Shown here piece after piece: positions 1-13,532 of a stretch of DNA of 64,000 bases. Below the pieces are notes generated by a model, which saw nothing but the letters and a program-made list of their open reading frames with translations, did no database searches and was not told the DNA's origin. The DNA comes from Podarcis raffonei. Its lineage: Eukaryota; Chordata; Lepidosauria; Squamata; Lacertidae. Location of the stretch: the NCBI RefSeq assembly GCF_027172205.1, contig NC_070611.1, positions 40,048,979 through 40,112,978 on the forward strand, written 5' to 3'. Numbering within the stretch: the first letter of the stretch is position 1; each line of letters opens with the position of its first letter. The position numbers and the translations under genes were made by a program.

Positions 1-2496
1 ATACCTAAATAGATACAGTTTGGTTATGGGATAAAGCCAGACCCCCCATATGTTTCAAATGGGACTATTCTGTTCATAAGCATGGGCTCAGGCCACGGGA
101 TTCTGGGCTAGAAGTACGCTGCTTAAACTCTATGCTGCACAATAACTCATCTAGTATATCCTTCCTGGTTCTGCAATGAGTGACTCCAGGTTCATGCACA
201 TGTTTTTCCAATGGGCTGCATGCAGGTTCTAGTGGCAATGTGAATGCAGCCCATGAAACTGGATTTTGAACTCACAGAGCCTCTGCACTCTTAGCATAGT
301 GGATTGGACTAGGTTATAACTATATTGTTTACAATTGTTTTATTGAAATCTAAAGTAGATCTGGAACACTGGTTTGAATTTTGTTTAAAATACTGGCCAC
401 TGCCCAACTAGTTAGTCACCCTTAAGCCAAACTGGAATCAATGTGCTTTGTTAGTTGCAACTAACTTGTGCCAAGCACAAATAGCTTTAGTTGGATAGGA
501 GCCATGTGGTCTGAACATTAACAGTCTTCTCTTATCATTTTAAAGCATTGCACATCAAATTTTAAATACCCCTCCTCCATCCAATTTCCAATCTTCATTG
601 TATCATTCACATACATTGAGGGATTTATATGGGGAAAGTGTGAATACACACACACATGCACACACTGTATTTAAACTGAGAAAGTAGCACATGACTTTTT
701 ACACATTTAGAAGCTGTGCTTAAAGCACACAGTGTATGATATTAGAAATTCATGAGACAATTTGTCTTTTGAGGTTCCCTAGACTGAAACAAACTGATAT
801 TAAGCCTCTTGAAAGAAGGCCTTTGTGAAGCAGGTTTACACATGGAGGCATGAAATTCCAATGGGAATGGTGAATAGCACAAGGCACTCATTTTTCTCTT
901 ATACACTTTCCAGTTTTTTAGCTACCTAGCCGGCAGACTCTCTTTGCCTATAACCAAGGGTTAACTGTATTGCACTTTTCAGAACCGATTTATTTACAGT
1001 GTTAAAGGTTTGTCTAAAGAGTTGCTTTACAGATATGCTATTATGCTGATAACTTAGGAACCTCTTATACGTCAATGAACTTATTTGGAAATTTTTGTAA
1101 TAAATAGTATAAGGACAGTCTAATTTGGTTATTTTTTCTGTTTATTTATAATTCCAAACAGTGTGTTGATTTGTTCATATTGTAGCTTGTACTGTTTTTA
1201 CTACTGCTCATATTGTCTAGAACGTCTAATTTGCAAAGTACTGGTAGTTGATTTTTTGTTGTTGACATTCTCACAAGGAGCTCTGAAGTAAGTCCCTGAT
1301 TATCTAAATGTGCAAATGTAATGCTGAAACCGAGAGACTGTGTCTTGAACACATGACTGGAGAGAGATCTGAACCCATGTCTTCCAGATGCAAAACCATC
1401 ACACTAACCACTGAACATACTGTTTTGTTTTACTGGAAGAATAAGAGTTTGGACTGGCAAAAGAGGATATTATATCATATTACTATTTTATTGTTTTATT
1501 ATATAATTTAGATTACATTTACAAATAAAAAATTATAATCTAGTATTTTGGAGCGTATTTTGGAGCATATTTGGCTGTTGAAGACCACATCTAAAGAAAT
1601 AAAACCACACCAATCTCTCTCATATACTATATATATGTCTCTGTATATGTGTTGTATACACCCACACCCACACCTGTAAATCTGCTTGGTCCACTAAAAA
1701 CTGCTTGTGAAATCTGTGTGTCTCTGTACGCCTTTTAGAGTATAAGCAAAATATTGGAACGTACTGTAATTACACTGGCATCTACAAGAGCTGTCAAATA
1801 TTTTTATGCCAATAATGTATTACTCTCTCACAGGAAGCTACTAAGAAATAGCCATATAAAAATAACATAAGGTACATTTTTATAATTCTAATTCTTCTCA
1901 AAATATTAAAATGCATTGCTTAAAAATAGTTTCTGCTTTTTTATATATAAAAAAATCCAGTTTGCTAATCAATAAAGAAAGTAACAGAAAACTTACCTTT
2001 GGCTCTTGCTTTCTCAAATGGCACAGAATTACTCTGAATGCAGAGCCTGTGGTATTTGACCCTAACCAATGGCAGTGGGGTGCCTGGTTTGTGGGAGGGT
2101 GGTACAGGAAGCTCTAATCCTGAGAAAATTCTTGGTGCTTAAACACCTTCATATCACAATTTCTGAAAGAAATCTAAGTGCAAAAGCTAATGATGTAACT
2201 GGGTGCAATTTGTTTTTGCAGAAAGAGGATTTTAAAACCCATTACGGCACCAGCTAATACATCATTCAGCATTTCCAAGAATAAACAGAAAGTTCTGAAC
2301 ACTTGAGCCTGTGTTTTTTAAGCCTAGTAGTAAAGAAAGGAACAACTAAACACATTGCGTACCTTTTCTTATATAGTTTGTGTTAGTATTAATACAATTA
2401 TTTATTATTTTATTATGCCAAATGAACATTTAGTGTGCAAAGTGTGTTTCAGGAAATATTTACATCCATCCTCTTAACAAGAAACTTGAGAAATAT
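1..2496. other. Intergenic, no gene seen
   Basis: AT-rich DNA with no exon that I recognise. The expected neighbour on this side in the SLRP cluster is EPYC, and no SLRP motif was found. A short tRNA-like stretch on the minus strand at 1345-1410 has A-box-like TGGTTAGTGTGATGG and B-box-like GGGTTCAGATC. It is probably the head of an old SINE. Confidence 0.5.
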
Positions 2497-2605
2497 GATA
2501 ATATTTTCACTAGACATTTGAGCAACTGAAGCTAAGAGGAAATGACATGCTCAAGGCCATCCAAAGAGCTCAGGGCTCAGTCGTTTGACCCAATTATCCC
2601 CAAAT
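2497..2605 (-). repeat. Possible MIR-type SINE remnant
   Basis: The run of GAGCAACTGAAGCTAAGAGG, then GACATGCTCAAGGCCATCC, then CAGTCGTTTGACCC resembles the reversed core and tail of MIR (gaggaaactgaggc, tgcccaaggtcac, gattcgaaccc). It is strongly decayed, and I make this call by eye only. Confidence 0.35.
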
Positions 2606-2964
2606 TAAAACATTGCAATAACTTCAGTCTAACCACCAGAAGGATTTTCCTCTTCGCTAATTATGATGATAAATGAAACCCAGTGCAGTGCATTCCACAC
2701 AATGCATATTTTAATCCCAAAAATCGCAACTGGAAATCATTTGGTAGGGTTTCAAATGTTTTACCACATTTTAGCTCCTATTGTCTCTTTGCAAGATGCT
2801 TTTCACAGTGAAACACATGCCTGCCATACTCAGAAATTGCTCTGGATTGACCAACACTGGTGCATGAGAAGATGCCAAGCAAGCAGTGTTCATTTTGCAG
2901 CCCTTGGTAGCTAGCTGACATTCCCCAGAGTATTTGACAGAAATTTACACATACCTTTCTTCTT

Positions 2965-3530
2965 TAATCTTTAATCCAGCTAGTGTAGAATGCAGCTGCT
3001 AAACTGGTAAGCGTGGCAGCCCTATGGAGCCATCTGACATCAGGCTTGAAAGCACACAGTGACCATCAGTGTGGGCCCAATTCAAGGTGTTAGTACTAAC
3101 ATATAAGACCCTACATGGCTTGGACCCAGTACCTAAAGGTGTCTTTCCCAGTATCATCCATCTTGGATCCTAGAATCAGTAGGTGAGGGCTTGTTGGTAC
3201 TGTTACCATACGGAGCTGCCTGTTTAACAATGATCTGTGACAGGGCCTTGTCAGGGGTGGTTCCCCATTTGCAGACTGCCTTTCTAAGTGAGGAGTATCT
3301 CTCATTACTGATTTGCAGGATAATTTTTTATTTAAAAAATTCCAATTGACCCTGCCATTTGATGGCTGAAAGACATCCAGGTAACCCTGAGATTGCTGAT
3401 GGGAGTATATTTTTAACTTTTTAAATAGAATGTTCATAAACTATTTTTAGTTTTCTTTTGTAATGTTTTCTTAGTGCTTGGTATGCTGCCCTGAGCTCCT
3501 TCGGGAGGATGGGCAGAATATAAAATAAAT
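2965..3530 (+). mobile_element. L2-like LINE, 3' end, decayed
   Basis: It reads like the 3' part of an L2-group LINE: GTAGAATGCAGCTGCTAAAC (the 'QNAAAKL' block), then CCCAATTCAAGGTGTTAG and AAGACCCTACATGGCTTGG. It ends in a non-coding tail GGTATGCTGCCCTGAGCTCC and AATATAAAATAAATAA. No frame stays open, so the copy is old. Confidence 0.75.
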
Positions 3531-6226
3531 AACAGTGAAAACTGTTGCCAGCTTTGTCAGGTTTTGTACTGCACGTAGAACACAGCACCTGCTAGTCTGG
3601 TCATCTTTTGGCATCTTTTCCTACACCTCAGTCAGCAAAGTGCCTTAGTGAAGGCATGGAAAGGAATTGAAAGTGTTTGTCCACAAAGTTTGTTCCTCAG
3701 TGATCCTGGGGGCACAGACTTCCTTCCGAGTAACAGTGACTTTGGTGACATGTTGGTGAAAGGGGCCCACACCATAATGCTGGCAGTCCTTCCGGGTGTA
3801 GTAACTTCAGCAACTGGGCTTTTCCACAGCCACTTCTCCTCAGCAGGAACTGTGGCACTTTTGCAGTGACGGCCATTGCTCTCTCAAGGCACAGCCTTCT
3901 CAATGCCACATCCACCCACACCCTGGGTATGAGATAGGTCTTCCACTTCCCTACTAATAGGCTAAATAACTAACAAGCTCTCTGTTGCCCTGTGATGTTT
4001 AGATAAAGGGGGATATAGAAAACAAATAAACAAATGGGGCCCCCTTCTTCCCCCACCCTCTTAACCTAGATGGGGCTGTCATTTCTTAAACGGGTCACAG
4101 ATTGTATTGGAGAAATACAATTTATTTAACCAAATAGTAGCAAACAGAAGTGTTCAGGGTAAACAAAAGAAAATACACAAGTGTGCCCCATATAAAGAGA
4201 AGGCCTTGTAGTATAGTTAAAAAAAACAAAAAACAGGAATGAATTCTAGCTGAGGCCTAGTTAAGCCTGAACTCTGCAAGATATTTCCTCATCTCTGAGA
4301 GGCCTGCTTGCTAAGTAATTATTTTGAGATCTCCCTTTTCTCTCTCCAAAGTACTGTATACTGTTTGTCAACATTGATGCGGCCTTGTCCTTGTGCGAAT
4401 CCCAAACTAATTCCTCCCCAAAACTCAGGCTGTAAAGCATCAAGGTATATTTCCAATGGCTTGATGTAGGTGAACTGTAGGTGACCTCAGACTACTTAAA
4501 TCATTTTGCAATTTGAACAAAGGGAGCTTGCACTGAATATTTACTGGATGCTAGTGGGCATTTATGTCTTTTTTAAATCTTTCCCCCTTGCAATCTCATC
4601 TCACTAGCTCCCTCAGTCTTAGTTACTTCTCTTTCCTCACACCCAACTCTAGCTCTAACCCTGATAATTCTCCCCTCAGAGTGTATATAACTCCTCCTTT
4701 GCAGGGGTGCCATTTCAGGGTGGGGAAAAGAGGGCTTATCTTGCAAGGAAAGGAAACAGGTTACTCCAAACTAGTTTTCTTCAGGAAAGCAGAAAGACAA
4801 TTGTAATAAATGGGCTTCAGGTTGATAAATGGCTTGAGTGCAGCACAATAAGCAGAATCACCTGGATTCTACCAGCTGAAGCAGTAACTGTGGTGACAAA
4901 GCTATAACCGGGTATTTTATTAATTGTATTTAAAGTTCTGAAACATTTATATACATGTGGTGTGGTGCAACTTCCCAAACTTATCCTACATTTAAATATC
5001 CAGGAGATAGTGAGCTGCATTGACATTTAATTTCACTACTCAAAGGAATGGCTGCCACATGCACACAAATACACAAATCTTCCTGCAGTGGCTTCACTAT
5101 TTCATATGTTAATCTTAATTCATCTAGAGTAAGGACTTGTTGACATTATTAATGTTGTTGTTGCTTCTTGCATTTTGCAGAGTATAATGGACAAAATAAT
5201 CCCAACTAAAGCAATGAATTATTACATGCTTGATGCCAATAGATGACCATGTGGAAGCAATCATTAGGTGGTGCAATTTAAAGTTGTTTCCATGTGACAT
5301 CTACAATCAACAGGTTTATCTTTCTTCACAGATGTAAGGAATTAGATTAAAAGAGAGTGTTGGGCTGTGCTCATGACCTGCTTGCCAGAGGAACTAGGGA
5401 ACACAGCCCAAAGAGATTGTCTTCACAGCTGCCATATATAAGCAGTCAAAGATTAATAACTGTTGGAATCTAAAGAGCTACAGTAGGTGAGGTTCAAAAG
5501 AATTAGTTACTTTTTATTTCGCAAGTAGTTATAATCCTGACAACAGCATTAGTAACTATTCCACTGTCTTCAGTTTTTCTATTGGTATGTTCCGAAGCTA
5601 CACTCAACCAACTTCCAAGTCCTAACATTGCCTTGTTTCCCTAAACCAGGCCTAGTTGAATGGATTTTTCGGGAAACTGGGTTCTGAAAAAGAAAATGCA
5701 GTTTCACAAAAGATACCCAATACAGCAGATCTAAAAGGACATTGATTACAGGTAAGAATGTCTAATTCTTGTATTCAAACCTCTTCTTCATTGTAATAGT
5801 ACTGATAGTGCACCATTGATATGCATGGCACTCACTGTACAGGTCCCTGTACCACACAGTTTACAATCTAAATTTTAACAAAGGGGAAGAAAAGTGAGAT
5901 AAACGTGCCTCTAACAGGGAAAGAATATATGCTAATGCATTTTTCACATCCTGGGACTTAGCTTATATATGGAATAAGTACTAAACAATCCCTTAGATAC
6001 ATATCCTTTAGATACGCCACTTCACTATAATTATATGAAAACAGTGCCTTTAAAAAATAATAATATGGTTGCCTTTTTAGTAGATTGATGATGCTTTCTT
6101 GTGTTCAAATGCTTCACTTTGGATGATTTGGAATGAGAAAATCTGTTGCTGTGCTCCATTTTGTTTTGTTTTTACAACCCCAGTATGTTTCAGATTATTG
6201 AACTGTAGCATATGTGTCTGTGTGTG

Positions 6227-6263
<37 letters not shown>

Positions 6264-9200
6264 GAATGTGTATATTTTTGTAGCTTCAAGAAAACCAACA
6301 TTGGGAATAATTGCCTAAATTTAAATGAGTCTATCATGACTTGAAATAAACAGTTTTAGTAGACCAGTTCAAATTCTGCATTTGTTAGGTATTGCAATAT
6401 TTGGGAAAAATAGTGAGGGTAATTTATGTTGTCCTCTCCCCTCCCCCCACAAAAAAATATATTAGAGGGCTTGGGATATGAATCTGATTCCAGGCTCTGG
6501 AATCTGATTTGGAATCTGATTCTAAAGACCTAATGTCACTCTGTTTTCCCAAAATCTGCCATATGAAAATATTTACCATCTGTTCCCAGTTGTTAGTATC
6601 AGTTGTACTGATTGACTATTGTTTGCTTTTGGCTCTCATGGACAACATCTCCAAACTGGATGACAAAAAATAGTGGGGAGAGGGGATAGCACAAATTAAA
6701 ATGGCAAGTTCTCCATTCACAACCAGTGCCTCATTAAACTATGTGTAATGAAACACTGATGTCATGACAGTCCGGTTCTGCAGTTTGTGAGTCCAAAGAC
6801 TGAAAATATTTTGAAAGGGCATGTGAATAAAAAATAAGAATTCTGTTTAAGAATTTTTATCATTATAAGCTAGTACAAATGCTGGACTATAATACACAGT
6901 AGATTTTTCCATCTCTTCATCCAACAACTAGTGATGGCTGGGAGTGGGAGGAACAAAATATCTTGTGTTAGTTCAGTGCATGCTTCTTGGACACGTGGAA
7001 TACTGCTGTGGTCTGCTGTGTCAACCTCTCCTGCACAGTTGAAGCCCACCATAATTGAGGATGAAAGAAATGGAGGTGGGGGTGGAGGTTGAGAGCCAGC
7101 CAAATCCATGATAGGTTGGCTATTGTAGATATGCTGGTACTAGGTAGGGAAAATACTGTAATTCAGAACTCAAAATAAAAATAAATGAAGTGTTACTTGT
7201 GGAGTTGCATACCATTAGACTACAGCTTCAAAATGGAGTTGTTTGTTTGTATCGTTTGGTACTATTAGGTTGAAATCCTAAACATGCTTACAGTAGGCTT
7301 TACTTCCTAATAAGCATCATATGATTCTGCAGTTCTGGAATCAGCTGTCCCAACAGACTTTTAATAGACTTTACTGGTTAAATTAATCAATACTAAATAT
7401 ACATTAATTATATCTCATATGCCACTGAATAAAGATGCATAATATATGACGTAGGTTTTTCCTTTAGCAGTTACTTTTTCTCCTTCAGCCATGAAATATG
7501 AGACTCTTTGTTATATAAAACATAGCTCTTGCAAACTTTTCCTTTAGACTTGCCAGTGATAGATGATTTAATTCTTTCCAGCTACACAGTTGGTTGAGTA
7601 GAAATTTCTTGCATGTGGTACATAAAAAGGACAGATGGGTATGATCTTAGAGATGTGTGTCCCTTTTTACAACTGCTATGAATATTTTTAATACAAGTTC
7701 AAGGGATGCATTAATTATGTGAAGTTGTACCTTGTGATGTGCCATTTGTAATTTACTTTGTTAGACATTCATTTATACTTGAGTTGTAGTTCTTTTGCAC
7801 CTTTGAATGACCATTCCTCATCAACAGATTCTTTAGACACAGTTGTTATTGTTTTAAAAAGTTGCAAAACTGATAAACCTTGCTGTGCTCCATACTCAAT
7901 TCTTTTCTGTTGGACTTTCAAGAATACCATGGAGTTCACATAGACAGTACTGCAACCCCCCCCAAAAAAAAACCCCCAGGAACTGTCGGTGTTGCCTTGA
8001 ATTGGTCTTATGCATTATAGTTTCCATTTCTTGCATACAGTCATATAGCAAACATTTTCTATATTTCTGACACAGATTCTTAATAGTGCTTATCAGCATA
8101 TTTTATATATGGGCAATTCCAAACAGATGGGAATATTGGTTTACTGTGGCAACTTAAAAGCAGACTAACTAAGACTTTCATAGGCAACAGCATGGTATAA
8201 GTTCGCCGACTGGAAAATCTTATGCTTTTATGTATTCTCTTATTCCCCTCCCCAACACCAAAAGCTTGGGTTTGGGTCATTATGTATATCTGCACTTATC
8301 TTATTATCTAGTGCAGGATTGACTTTGGGTGGCAAGGTCATCAGTTGCTTCTGTTATAGCCCTATAATCTTGGACAGGACAATGATTGGCTTCTCAGAGT
8401 AGGGCTAGGAAACATGTAATTGTAGAGAAAGGAACATGGTCAAGTGTTCAAAACTAAATATGTGACAAAAACTAATTAGTGAGTCACATTTCTTTATTAA
8501 CATCATCATCATCATCATGTAAAGTTGTTTGACTAAAAATAAATTACTATGGCTACTGTGGCTCTAGTTATGTATAATTTAGCATGCAAATCTACTTTTT
8601 CGGAAGGTAAAGATAACATTCACCAAGTAGAGATGAACAGATTTGTCAATTTCAGTTCCCCTTTCTCATTTTTCCAATTTTAAGTTCAGTTTGCTCCATT
8701 TCTATGCCAGTTTACATTTGGTTAATTTGAACACAGTTCATGTGCCTTTCTCCTAACAAAAGCATTTTTTGCAGATATCTTTGTGCACTTTTTCAATAAA
8801 CAGATGCCTAAGGCTGCTTCTGCTGTTCATGTGCAATGATAAATGAAATGTGTTTGTAGCAATGTTAGTGTTTTAGGGATGTACATAACTTGCATTCATC
8901 TTCTTATAACTCTTCCCTCAAAATTCCTTAGATGGTTTGCTAAGGTATACCTTGAAATTTCTTACAGGTGGAATTTACTGGCAATTCTGCTGGTATATCA
9001 TGAGGGAATAGTACAAGTAAGAAAGTACATGTGTAAACATCACTGCTGGTGGAAAGCCATGCTCCATGCATATGGAGCTTCTGAACTGTACGATTTTACA
9101 TGTTCATTTTTGTAAAGAGAGATATTTGGCCCCATTTTAACAAAATGAAGCAGTGTTGCAGCTGTTAATGTATTCAATATAACACTTTCCGTGTGAATGA

Positions 9201-9659
9201 AGAGGGTGGGAAAGAGATTTCTGCTACTTATTTTTATCATTAAACATGCTATCTGGCATCTACAGCAATGCTCTTTTTTTAAAAAAAGATAACAAAATAA
9301 GCAATTATATATTCTACTTTTGCTTAATATGTGAAATGTACTACACCTGAATCTGCAGGCCAATATGTATAGAGTGTAGAAGAAGAATGCCAAAACTTTT
9401 ATGGAACCCACAGCTAGATAATACATTTGAGTAGCAAAAGCATCGTCTTAATGGAGTGACATTTAAAATAATTGGGACAGGTTGGCTGTACCAAGAGAGT
9501 ATTTTTGAGAAAGAAAAAGAAGTGATGAAACACTAACAATTAAAAATCAAACTCCATGGGGGGACAGTATAATTGATCGAAAAACACCTGGAAGTTCTAA
9601 CAAGTTTAATGCCAGCAAAACCTGTTTACTAACGCAATAATGGTAACACTAAGCTGTCC
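3531..9659. other. Intergenic plus probable KERA 3' UTR, no other gene
   Basis: No exon, RNA gene or complete transposon recognised. The part next to 9660 should be KERA 3' UTR; its extent is unknown. A (CTAT)n microsatellite lies at 6227-6263 and a short (ATC)n at 8500-8518. Confidence 0.5.
6227..6263. repeat. (CTAT)n microsatellite
   Basis: About nine uninterrupted copies of CTAT, preceded by a short TG run. Confidence 0.95.
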
Positions 9660-9826
9660 TTAAATAACAACAGCATGAAGAAGTCGGAAGCATAACATGA
9701 GGTCAAATGGAATTGGAGGTTTGATTTCATTGCCATCCAGGCGGAGATAGCGGAGTCGTGGTAAGTTCCTCTCATAGACATGATCCCCTGGGATAGGAAC
9801 TGGACATATTTGGGTTCCATTAATAC
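9660..9826 (-). CDS. KERA: Keratocan, coding exon 3 (C-terminal 55 residues and stop)
   Basis: This is the last coding exon of keratocan. The acceptor is TTTGTTTTAG|GTATTAATG. The split codon A|GT gives S296 and the reading continues INGTQICPVPIPGDH to the end ...CFRLLHAVVI and TAA at 9660-9662. It holds the last LRR (LPRLRYLRLDGNEI) and the two C-terminal cysteines C303 and C341, which form the 'ear repeat' disulfide in this family. A sequon lies at N298. Joined to exon 2 it gives 351 codons without a break. The motif RLRYLRLDGNEIKPPIP is characteristic of keratocan. Candidate polyadenylation signals downstream are weak. The clearest AATAAA on this strand is at 8493-8498, which would give a 3' UTR of about 1.2 kb. 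Confidence 0.95.
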
Positions 9827-10584
9827 CTAAAACAAAAAAACAAAACAAGAGCATAAGAAAAGTGGTTGGGAGTCATTGTCTTCCCTCCCTACAAAAAACT
9901 CACCAAGTAAATATTTTAAATATGATCCTGTAAGATTAGGACTTGTTGGGAAGCCAGAGGAATCACAGTTCATCATTTGTTTCCTTCTATTTTTTTTATC
10001 ATGGAAGATGAGAAAGGTAACAGAGCAAATTAAAAGTGGCTGCTGCTCAGCAGTCACCAGGTAATGAGGCTGCATGTTCCCTCTTAAAACTTGGCAGTAT
10101 CTTCTTCACTCCTTGTGAGGAGTGGTGTCTAGTAATTTTGATTTGCCTGGGATTTGAATTTTCTAGCGTGATTGTTCTTTGAACTAGAAGCTCTTAGTGT
10201 TTCCCATCTGTAAAATGGGTAAATTGTTTTTTGAAGCAATGCCTAATTCTGTTGTGCTATCATGCATGTGTGTGATAATGTGACTCGATGTGTGATTTGT
10301 GGTTAGGCTCAGCAGCTTATGGTATGCACTAATTGTTTCTGTTTTATTCTTGTGATGCAATTGCAGTCTGGTTTGCATTAAGCTGATCTTTGTTGGCCCG
10401 GTATCATGCTTGGATGGTTTGCTTAATGGTAAGGGATCTGCCAGCACACAAAATATCTGTGTACCTTAGGTCAGGGATGGGGACCATTCTTCTGTTAACA
10501 TGTATATTCCTTCTGCGGCAATCTATTGTGAATTATAAATCATTATTGTGTGAATCCATACCTTTGGCTGTTCCCCCAGCTCAA

Positions 10585-10616
10585 TCCTCCTCCTCCTCCT
10601 CCTCCTCCTCCTCCTC
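10585..10616. repeat. (TCC)n microsatellite in KERA intron 2
   Basis: About ten copies of TCC. It accounts for an open frame with a polyserine tail on the plus strand. Confidence 0.95.
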
Positions 10617-10849
10617 TGCCTGTGGGCTTCCATAGCCACATGAAGTTAAGCTATGGGCCACAGAGTCTGCAATATTGTCTTAGGTGAACAGAGCATTCTG
10701 TGCGCTCCACCCCCCCTCCAGTTAATAAGACCCATCTACATTTTACTTTGGATCTCTAACCATGTGCCAGAATTTGTTTTGTGGGAGCTGACCCTATGTT
10801 CCTTGTACTTGATCCTCATCCCATTATATGTGATCACAAATATGAATGC

Positions 10850-11032
10850 TGAATGCCAAAAGTCCAGAAGTGAATGCTTCCATTTTCGAACACGCCTTGG
10901 AAGTCGAATGGCTTCCGAGGCTCATTTCTCAAGTTTCCCCATTGAATTTGCCGACAGACCTTTGGTCCTCGGTTTTCAAACATTTTGGAAGTCAAGCGGA
11001 CCTCCGGAATGGATTATGTTCAAAAACTGAGG
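10850..11032 (-). mobile_element. Tc1/mariner-type MITE, partial copy
   Basis: Contains GGTTTTCAAACATTTTGGAA, then CGGACCTCCGGAATGGATTA and TGTTCAAAAACTGAGG. These correspond to the internal and terminal parts of the mariner/Tigger-like MITEs at 23607 and 37955 (upset CGGAACGGATTAAG and 'aaccgaggtac' end). The other end is degraded, and orientation is arbitrary. It lies inside KERA intron 2. Confidence 0.6.
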
Positions 11033-11313
11033 TTAGACAAAATAGGGCTTAGTCACTAGCCAATGGAATTTACAGTTTAGATCAAATGTACAGAACTTGT
11101 ATTTCTGAAATACAATAGGTTCTCATTAAACCAGAGCTGGTCTGGTTTCTTGTTGCTTCTAATACCTATACACTTTTGGACTTGTGAATGCATGTGTGTG
11201 TGCATGGGCATGTGTGCACAACACTGCAACATTTGTGCTATAAATGGGAGGAGTGTGGGGGAGGGGTATTTCTGTGGAAAAACTTCTGTCTGAGATTGCT
11301 GATATGCACTTAC

Positions 11314-12199
11314 TGTCGATCCTGTTGTTGTCAAGATAAAGGTGCTCGAGGTGAACATTGATAGATGGGATTTTGGTGAGTTCATTGTAAGATAGCTGAA
11401 GGTCAAGAAGAGATGAAATGTTAAATATTTTGGATGGTAGACCTTTATCGGTTAACTTATTGTTGTTCAGTCGAAGGAAAATCAGTTTGAGCGTTGCATC
11501 AAAATAATTTTCTGGTATTGCTTCAATGGAGTTATTGTCCAAAAACAGCTGTATTACATTAGCTGGAGGGGTTGGTGGCATTTTTGTAAGTGAATTTTGA
11601 GCGATGTTGAGTAGCATGAGGCTGTTAAGTCCTTGGAAGGTGTCACTTGAGAGAGTACTGTCCAACAGTTTGTTTTGATGTAGATCTAGCGCAGTGAGGT
11701 TTTCCATATTGTTGAAGACCCCTGCGGGGATTGTAGTGATTTTGTTTCTTGCCAAACGCAGCTGCTCTAAACTCAATGGCAATGGAGCAGGCACTTCTTC
11801 TAACTCATTATTCTCAAGAAATAAGTAGAGTAGATTTTTCAAGTTGCCGAATACACCCTTTTCAATTCCATTGCTGGTAATTTTATTGTTGTTCAGATTT
11901 ATCCATTTTAGTTGTGTGGCATTCACAAAAGATTTCCCTGTAACTGTTTCAATGAGATTGTTTTGGAGGTAGAGATACCAGATTCTTGCTGGGATGGCTG
12001 GAATTTCTTTAAGTTCCTTGCTATCACAATATAAGGCGTTTGGGAAACTAGGAGGACAGAAGCATTCTTGTGGACACTCAAAGCTGTAGAAAGACCAGTC
12101 ATATGTATCAGGTTGATCATACATTGGCCTGATATTACGAGTCCACACGGTATTGGTCAAGAAGACTACCAATAGTCTGGAATACAATTGTACATTCAT
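11314..12199 (-). CDS. KERA: Keratocan, coding exon 2 (N-terminal 295 residues)
   Basis: This exon encodes most of keratocan, a secreted class II keratan-sulfate SLRP of the corneal stroma that helps set collagen fibril spacing. The protein starts MNVQLYSRLL with a hydrophobic signal peptide of about 20 residues. A tyrosine-bearing acidic stretch follows (Y27, Y33, Y38; possible sulfation). The class II cysteine cluster C42-x3-C46-x-C48-x9-C58 comes next, then the leucine-rich repeat array. N-glycosylation sequons are visible at N93, N167, N222 and N260. The ATG (12197-12199) was chosen because it begins the signal peptide and lies 7 bases after a good acceptor (CTCCAAG, exon start 12206). 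The exon ends GACA|GTAAGT, in phase 1. The open frame runs past both ends into intron, so a 387-residue reading over-calls the gene. The whole protein of 350 residues compares with 352 in human. I am very confident of the identity. Confidence 0.97.
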
Positions 12200-13532
12200 A
12201 GTTAACCTTGGAGAAAAGGGGAAAATAGTTATAAGAAAGTATACATCTCCACAGTATCTTTTTCTGAAAGCAACAATGTGCATTCCTTTATAAGGGTGAA
12301 ATGCTGTCCTGCATGGTGTCACAACTTTTTTGAAGAGAAAAAAAAGGGGTCAGTTGTATCTTAAATTCAGGGGGAACTACAAGCTATGACTCTAAGAATA
12401 GTATGTGTCAATCTGGATTTTATTCCTTTTCTAGATACGGTAAGTGTGCACACATTCAGTTCATGTTTAAAAGAAGCTAGACACAGAGCTTGCTTCTCTT
12501 ACTGAATTTCAGTAACATTTAAAAACTTGCCTTTTTCCAAACTAGGGAAAATATTTCACACGCAAAAATCCCAACATCACCCAAAACAGAGGTGGCATAC
12601 AGTGACTGACATAATTGCCTTTATTGACTGCTATCCAGTCCTAGTTTGGTCCTCCATGAAGAAACTCACATCTTCTTTTGTACTCCTAGATGAGAAGGCA
12701 TATGGCTCTGATTTTCTAGGCCTGGTTCTCATCACACACAAGAAAAAGATCAAAGAATATTTTAACAGCTGCTTGCTGGGTATGTTCCCTAGAAGTCTAG
12801 AGAGCTCTGTTTGAAAACCTACTCCTCTTCTTCAATCGTTCCCCTGTGCCCCAAATTATTGGCTTTCCTCTTTAAAATGTAAATTACTTAGGAAACAAAT
12901 TCTCCCTAGAACTTCACTTTTATTGCTTGGCCACGTATTCAGATTTCTTTGTCCAGTTCTTTTTTAAAATTGTTCACATTAAAACTAACATTTTCCATAG
13001 CTATACATTAAAAAACGTAACATGCAAGCCAAGTTACTACAATGCAGTAGTAATTATACAGCAACAATGCATCCCAAATTTTTATGTCTGTCTTGGTTTT
13101 CTAAAAGTAAGTATATATAACATTTCAAAAGAAAGAAAGAAAATAAGCCGGATACACTGGTGCAGAAAGGTTGAGTTTGGGTTTTTTTGGAGGGGGGGTG
13201 TTTTTTTTGGGGGGGGGAGTATTAAAGAAAATCATAAGTCATAAGGATCACTAAATCAAAGGGAAAACCAATGCCTTACATGGGTTTGGGGTTTTTTTTA
13301 ATGGCTGCTTCTCTAAAGTCCAACAGCTGAAAAGAGCTAACAGGCTTTGAAACTGCTGTCCACAAAATAGCAGAATACTGCCTGAAGTAATAAAATAGAA
13401 AGAAGAGCAAGTGAGAGAAACTAAATTATTTCCAGAGAATGTCATACTGGATTTAGCAAAATGTCTCTGACATCTTTCTCTTACAAGAAATATATACCAA
13501 CATTGTTATAATGAGTAACTGAAATATTTTAC

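Noticed and set aside
1-9000. Epiphycan (EPYC) exons to the left of KERA
   Set aside because: I looked for SLRP cysteine clusters and LRR motifs on both strands and saw none, so EPYC must lie outside the window.
9040-9426. A 128-residue open frame on the minus strand
   Set aside because: No family resemblance and no splice context. It lies in the probable KERA 3' UTR or just beyond it.
10195-10230. CCCATCTGTAAAATGGG as part of a MIR element
   Set aside because: Only this core-like block is recognisable, with no supporting head or tail around it.
11159-12322. A single 387-residue keratocan reading
   Set aside because: The frame runs past the donor at 11313 and the acceptor at 12207. The ends are intron translation, and the real C-terminus is in the exon at 9660-9826.
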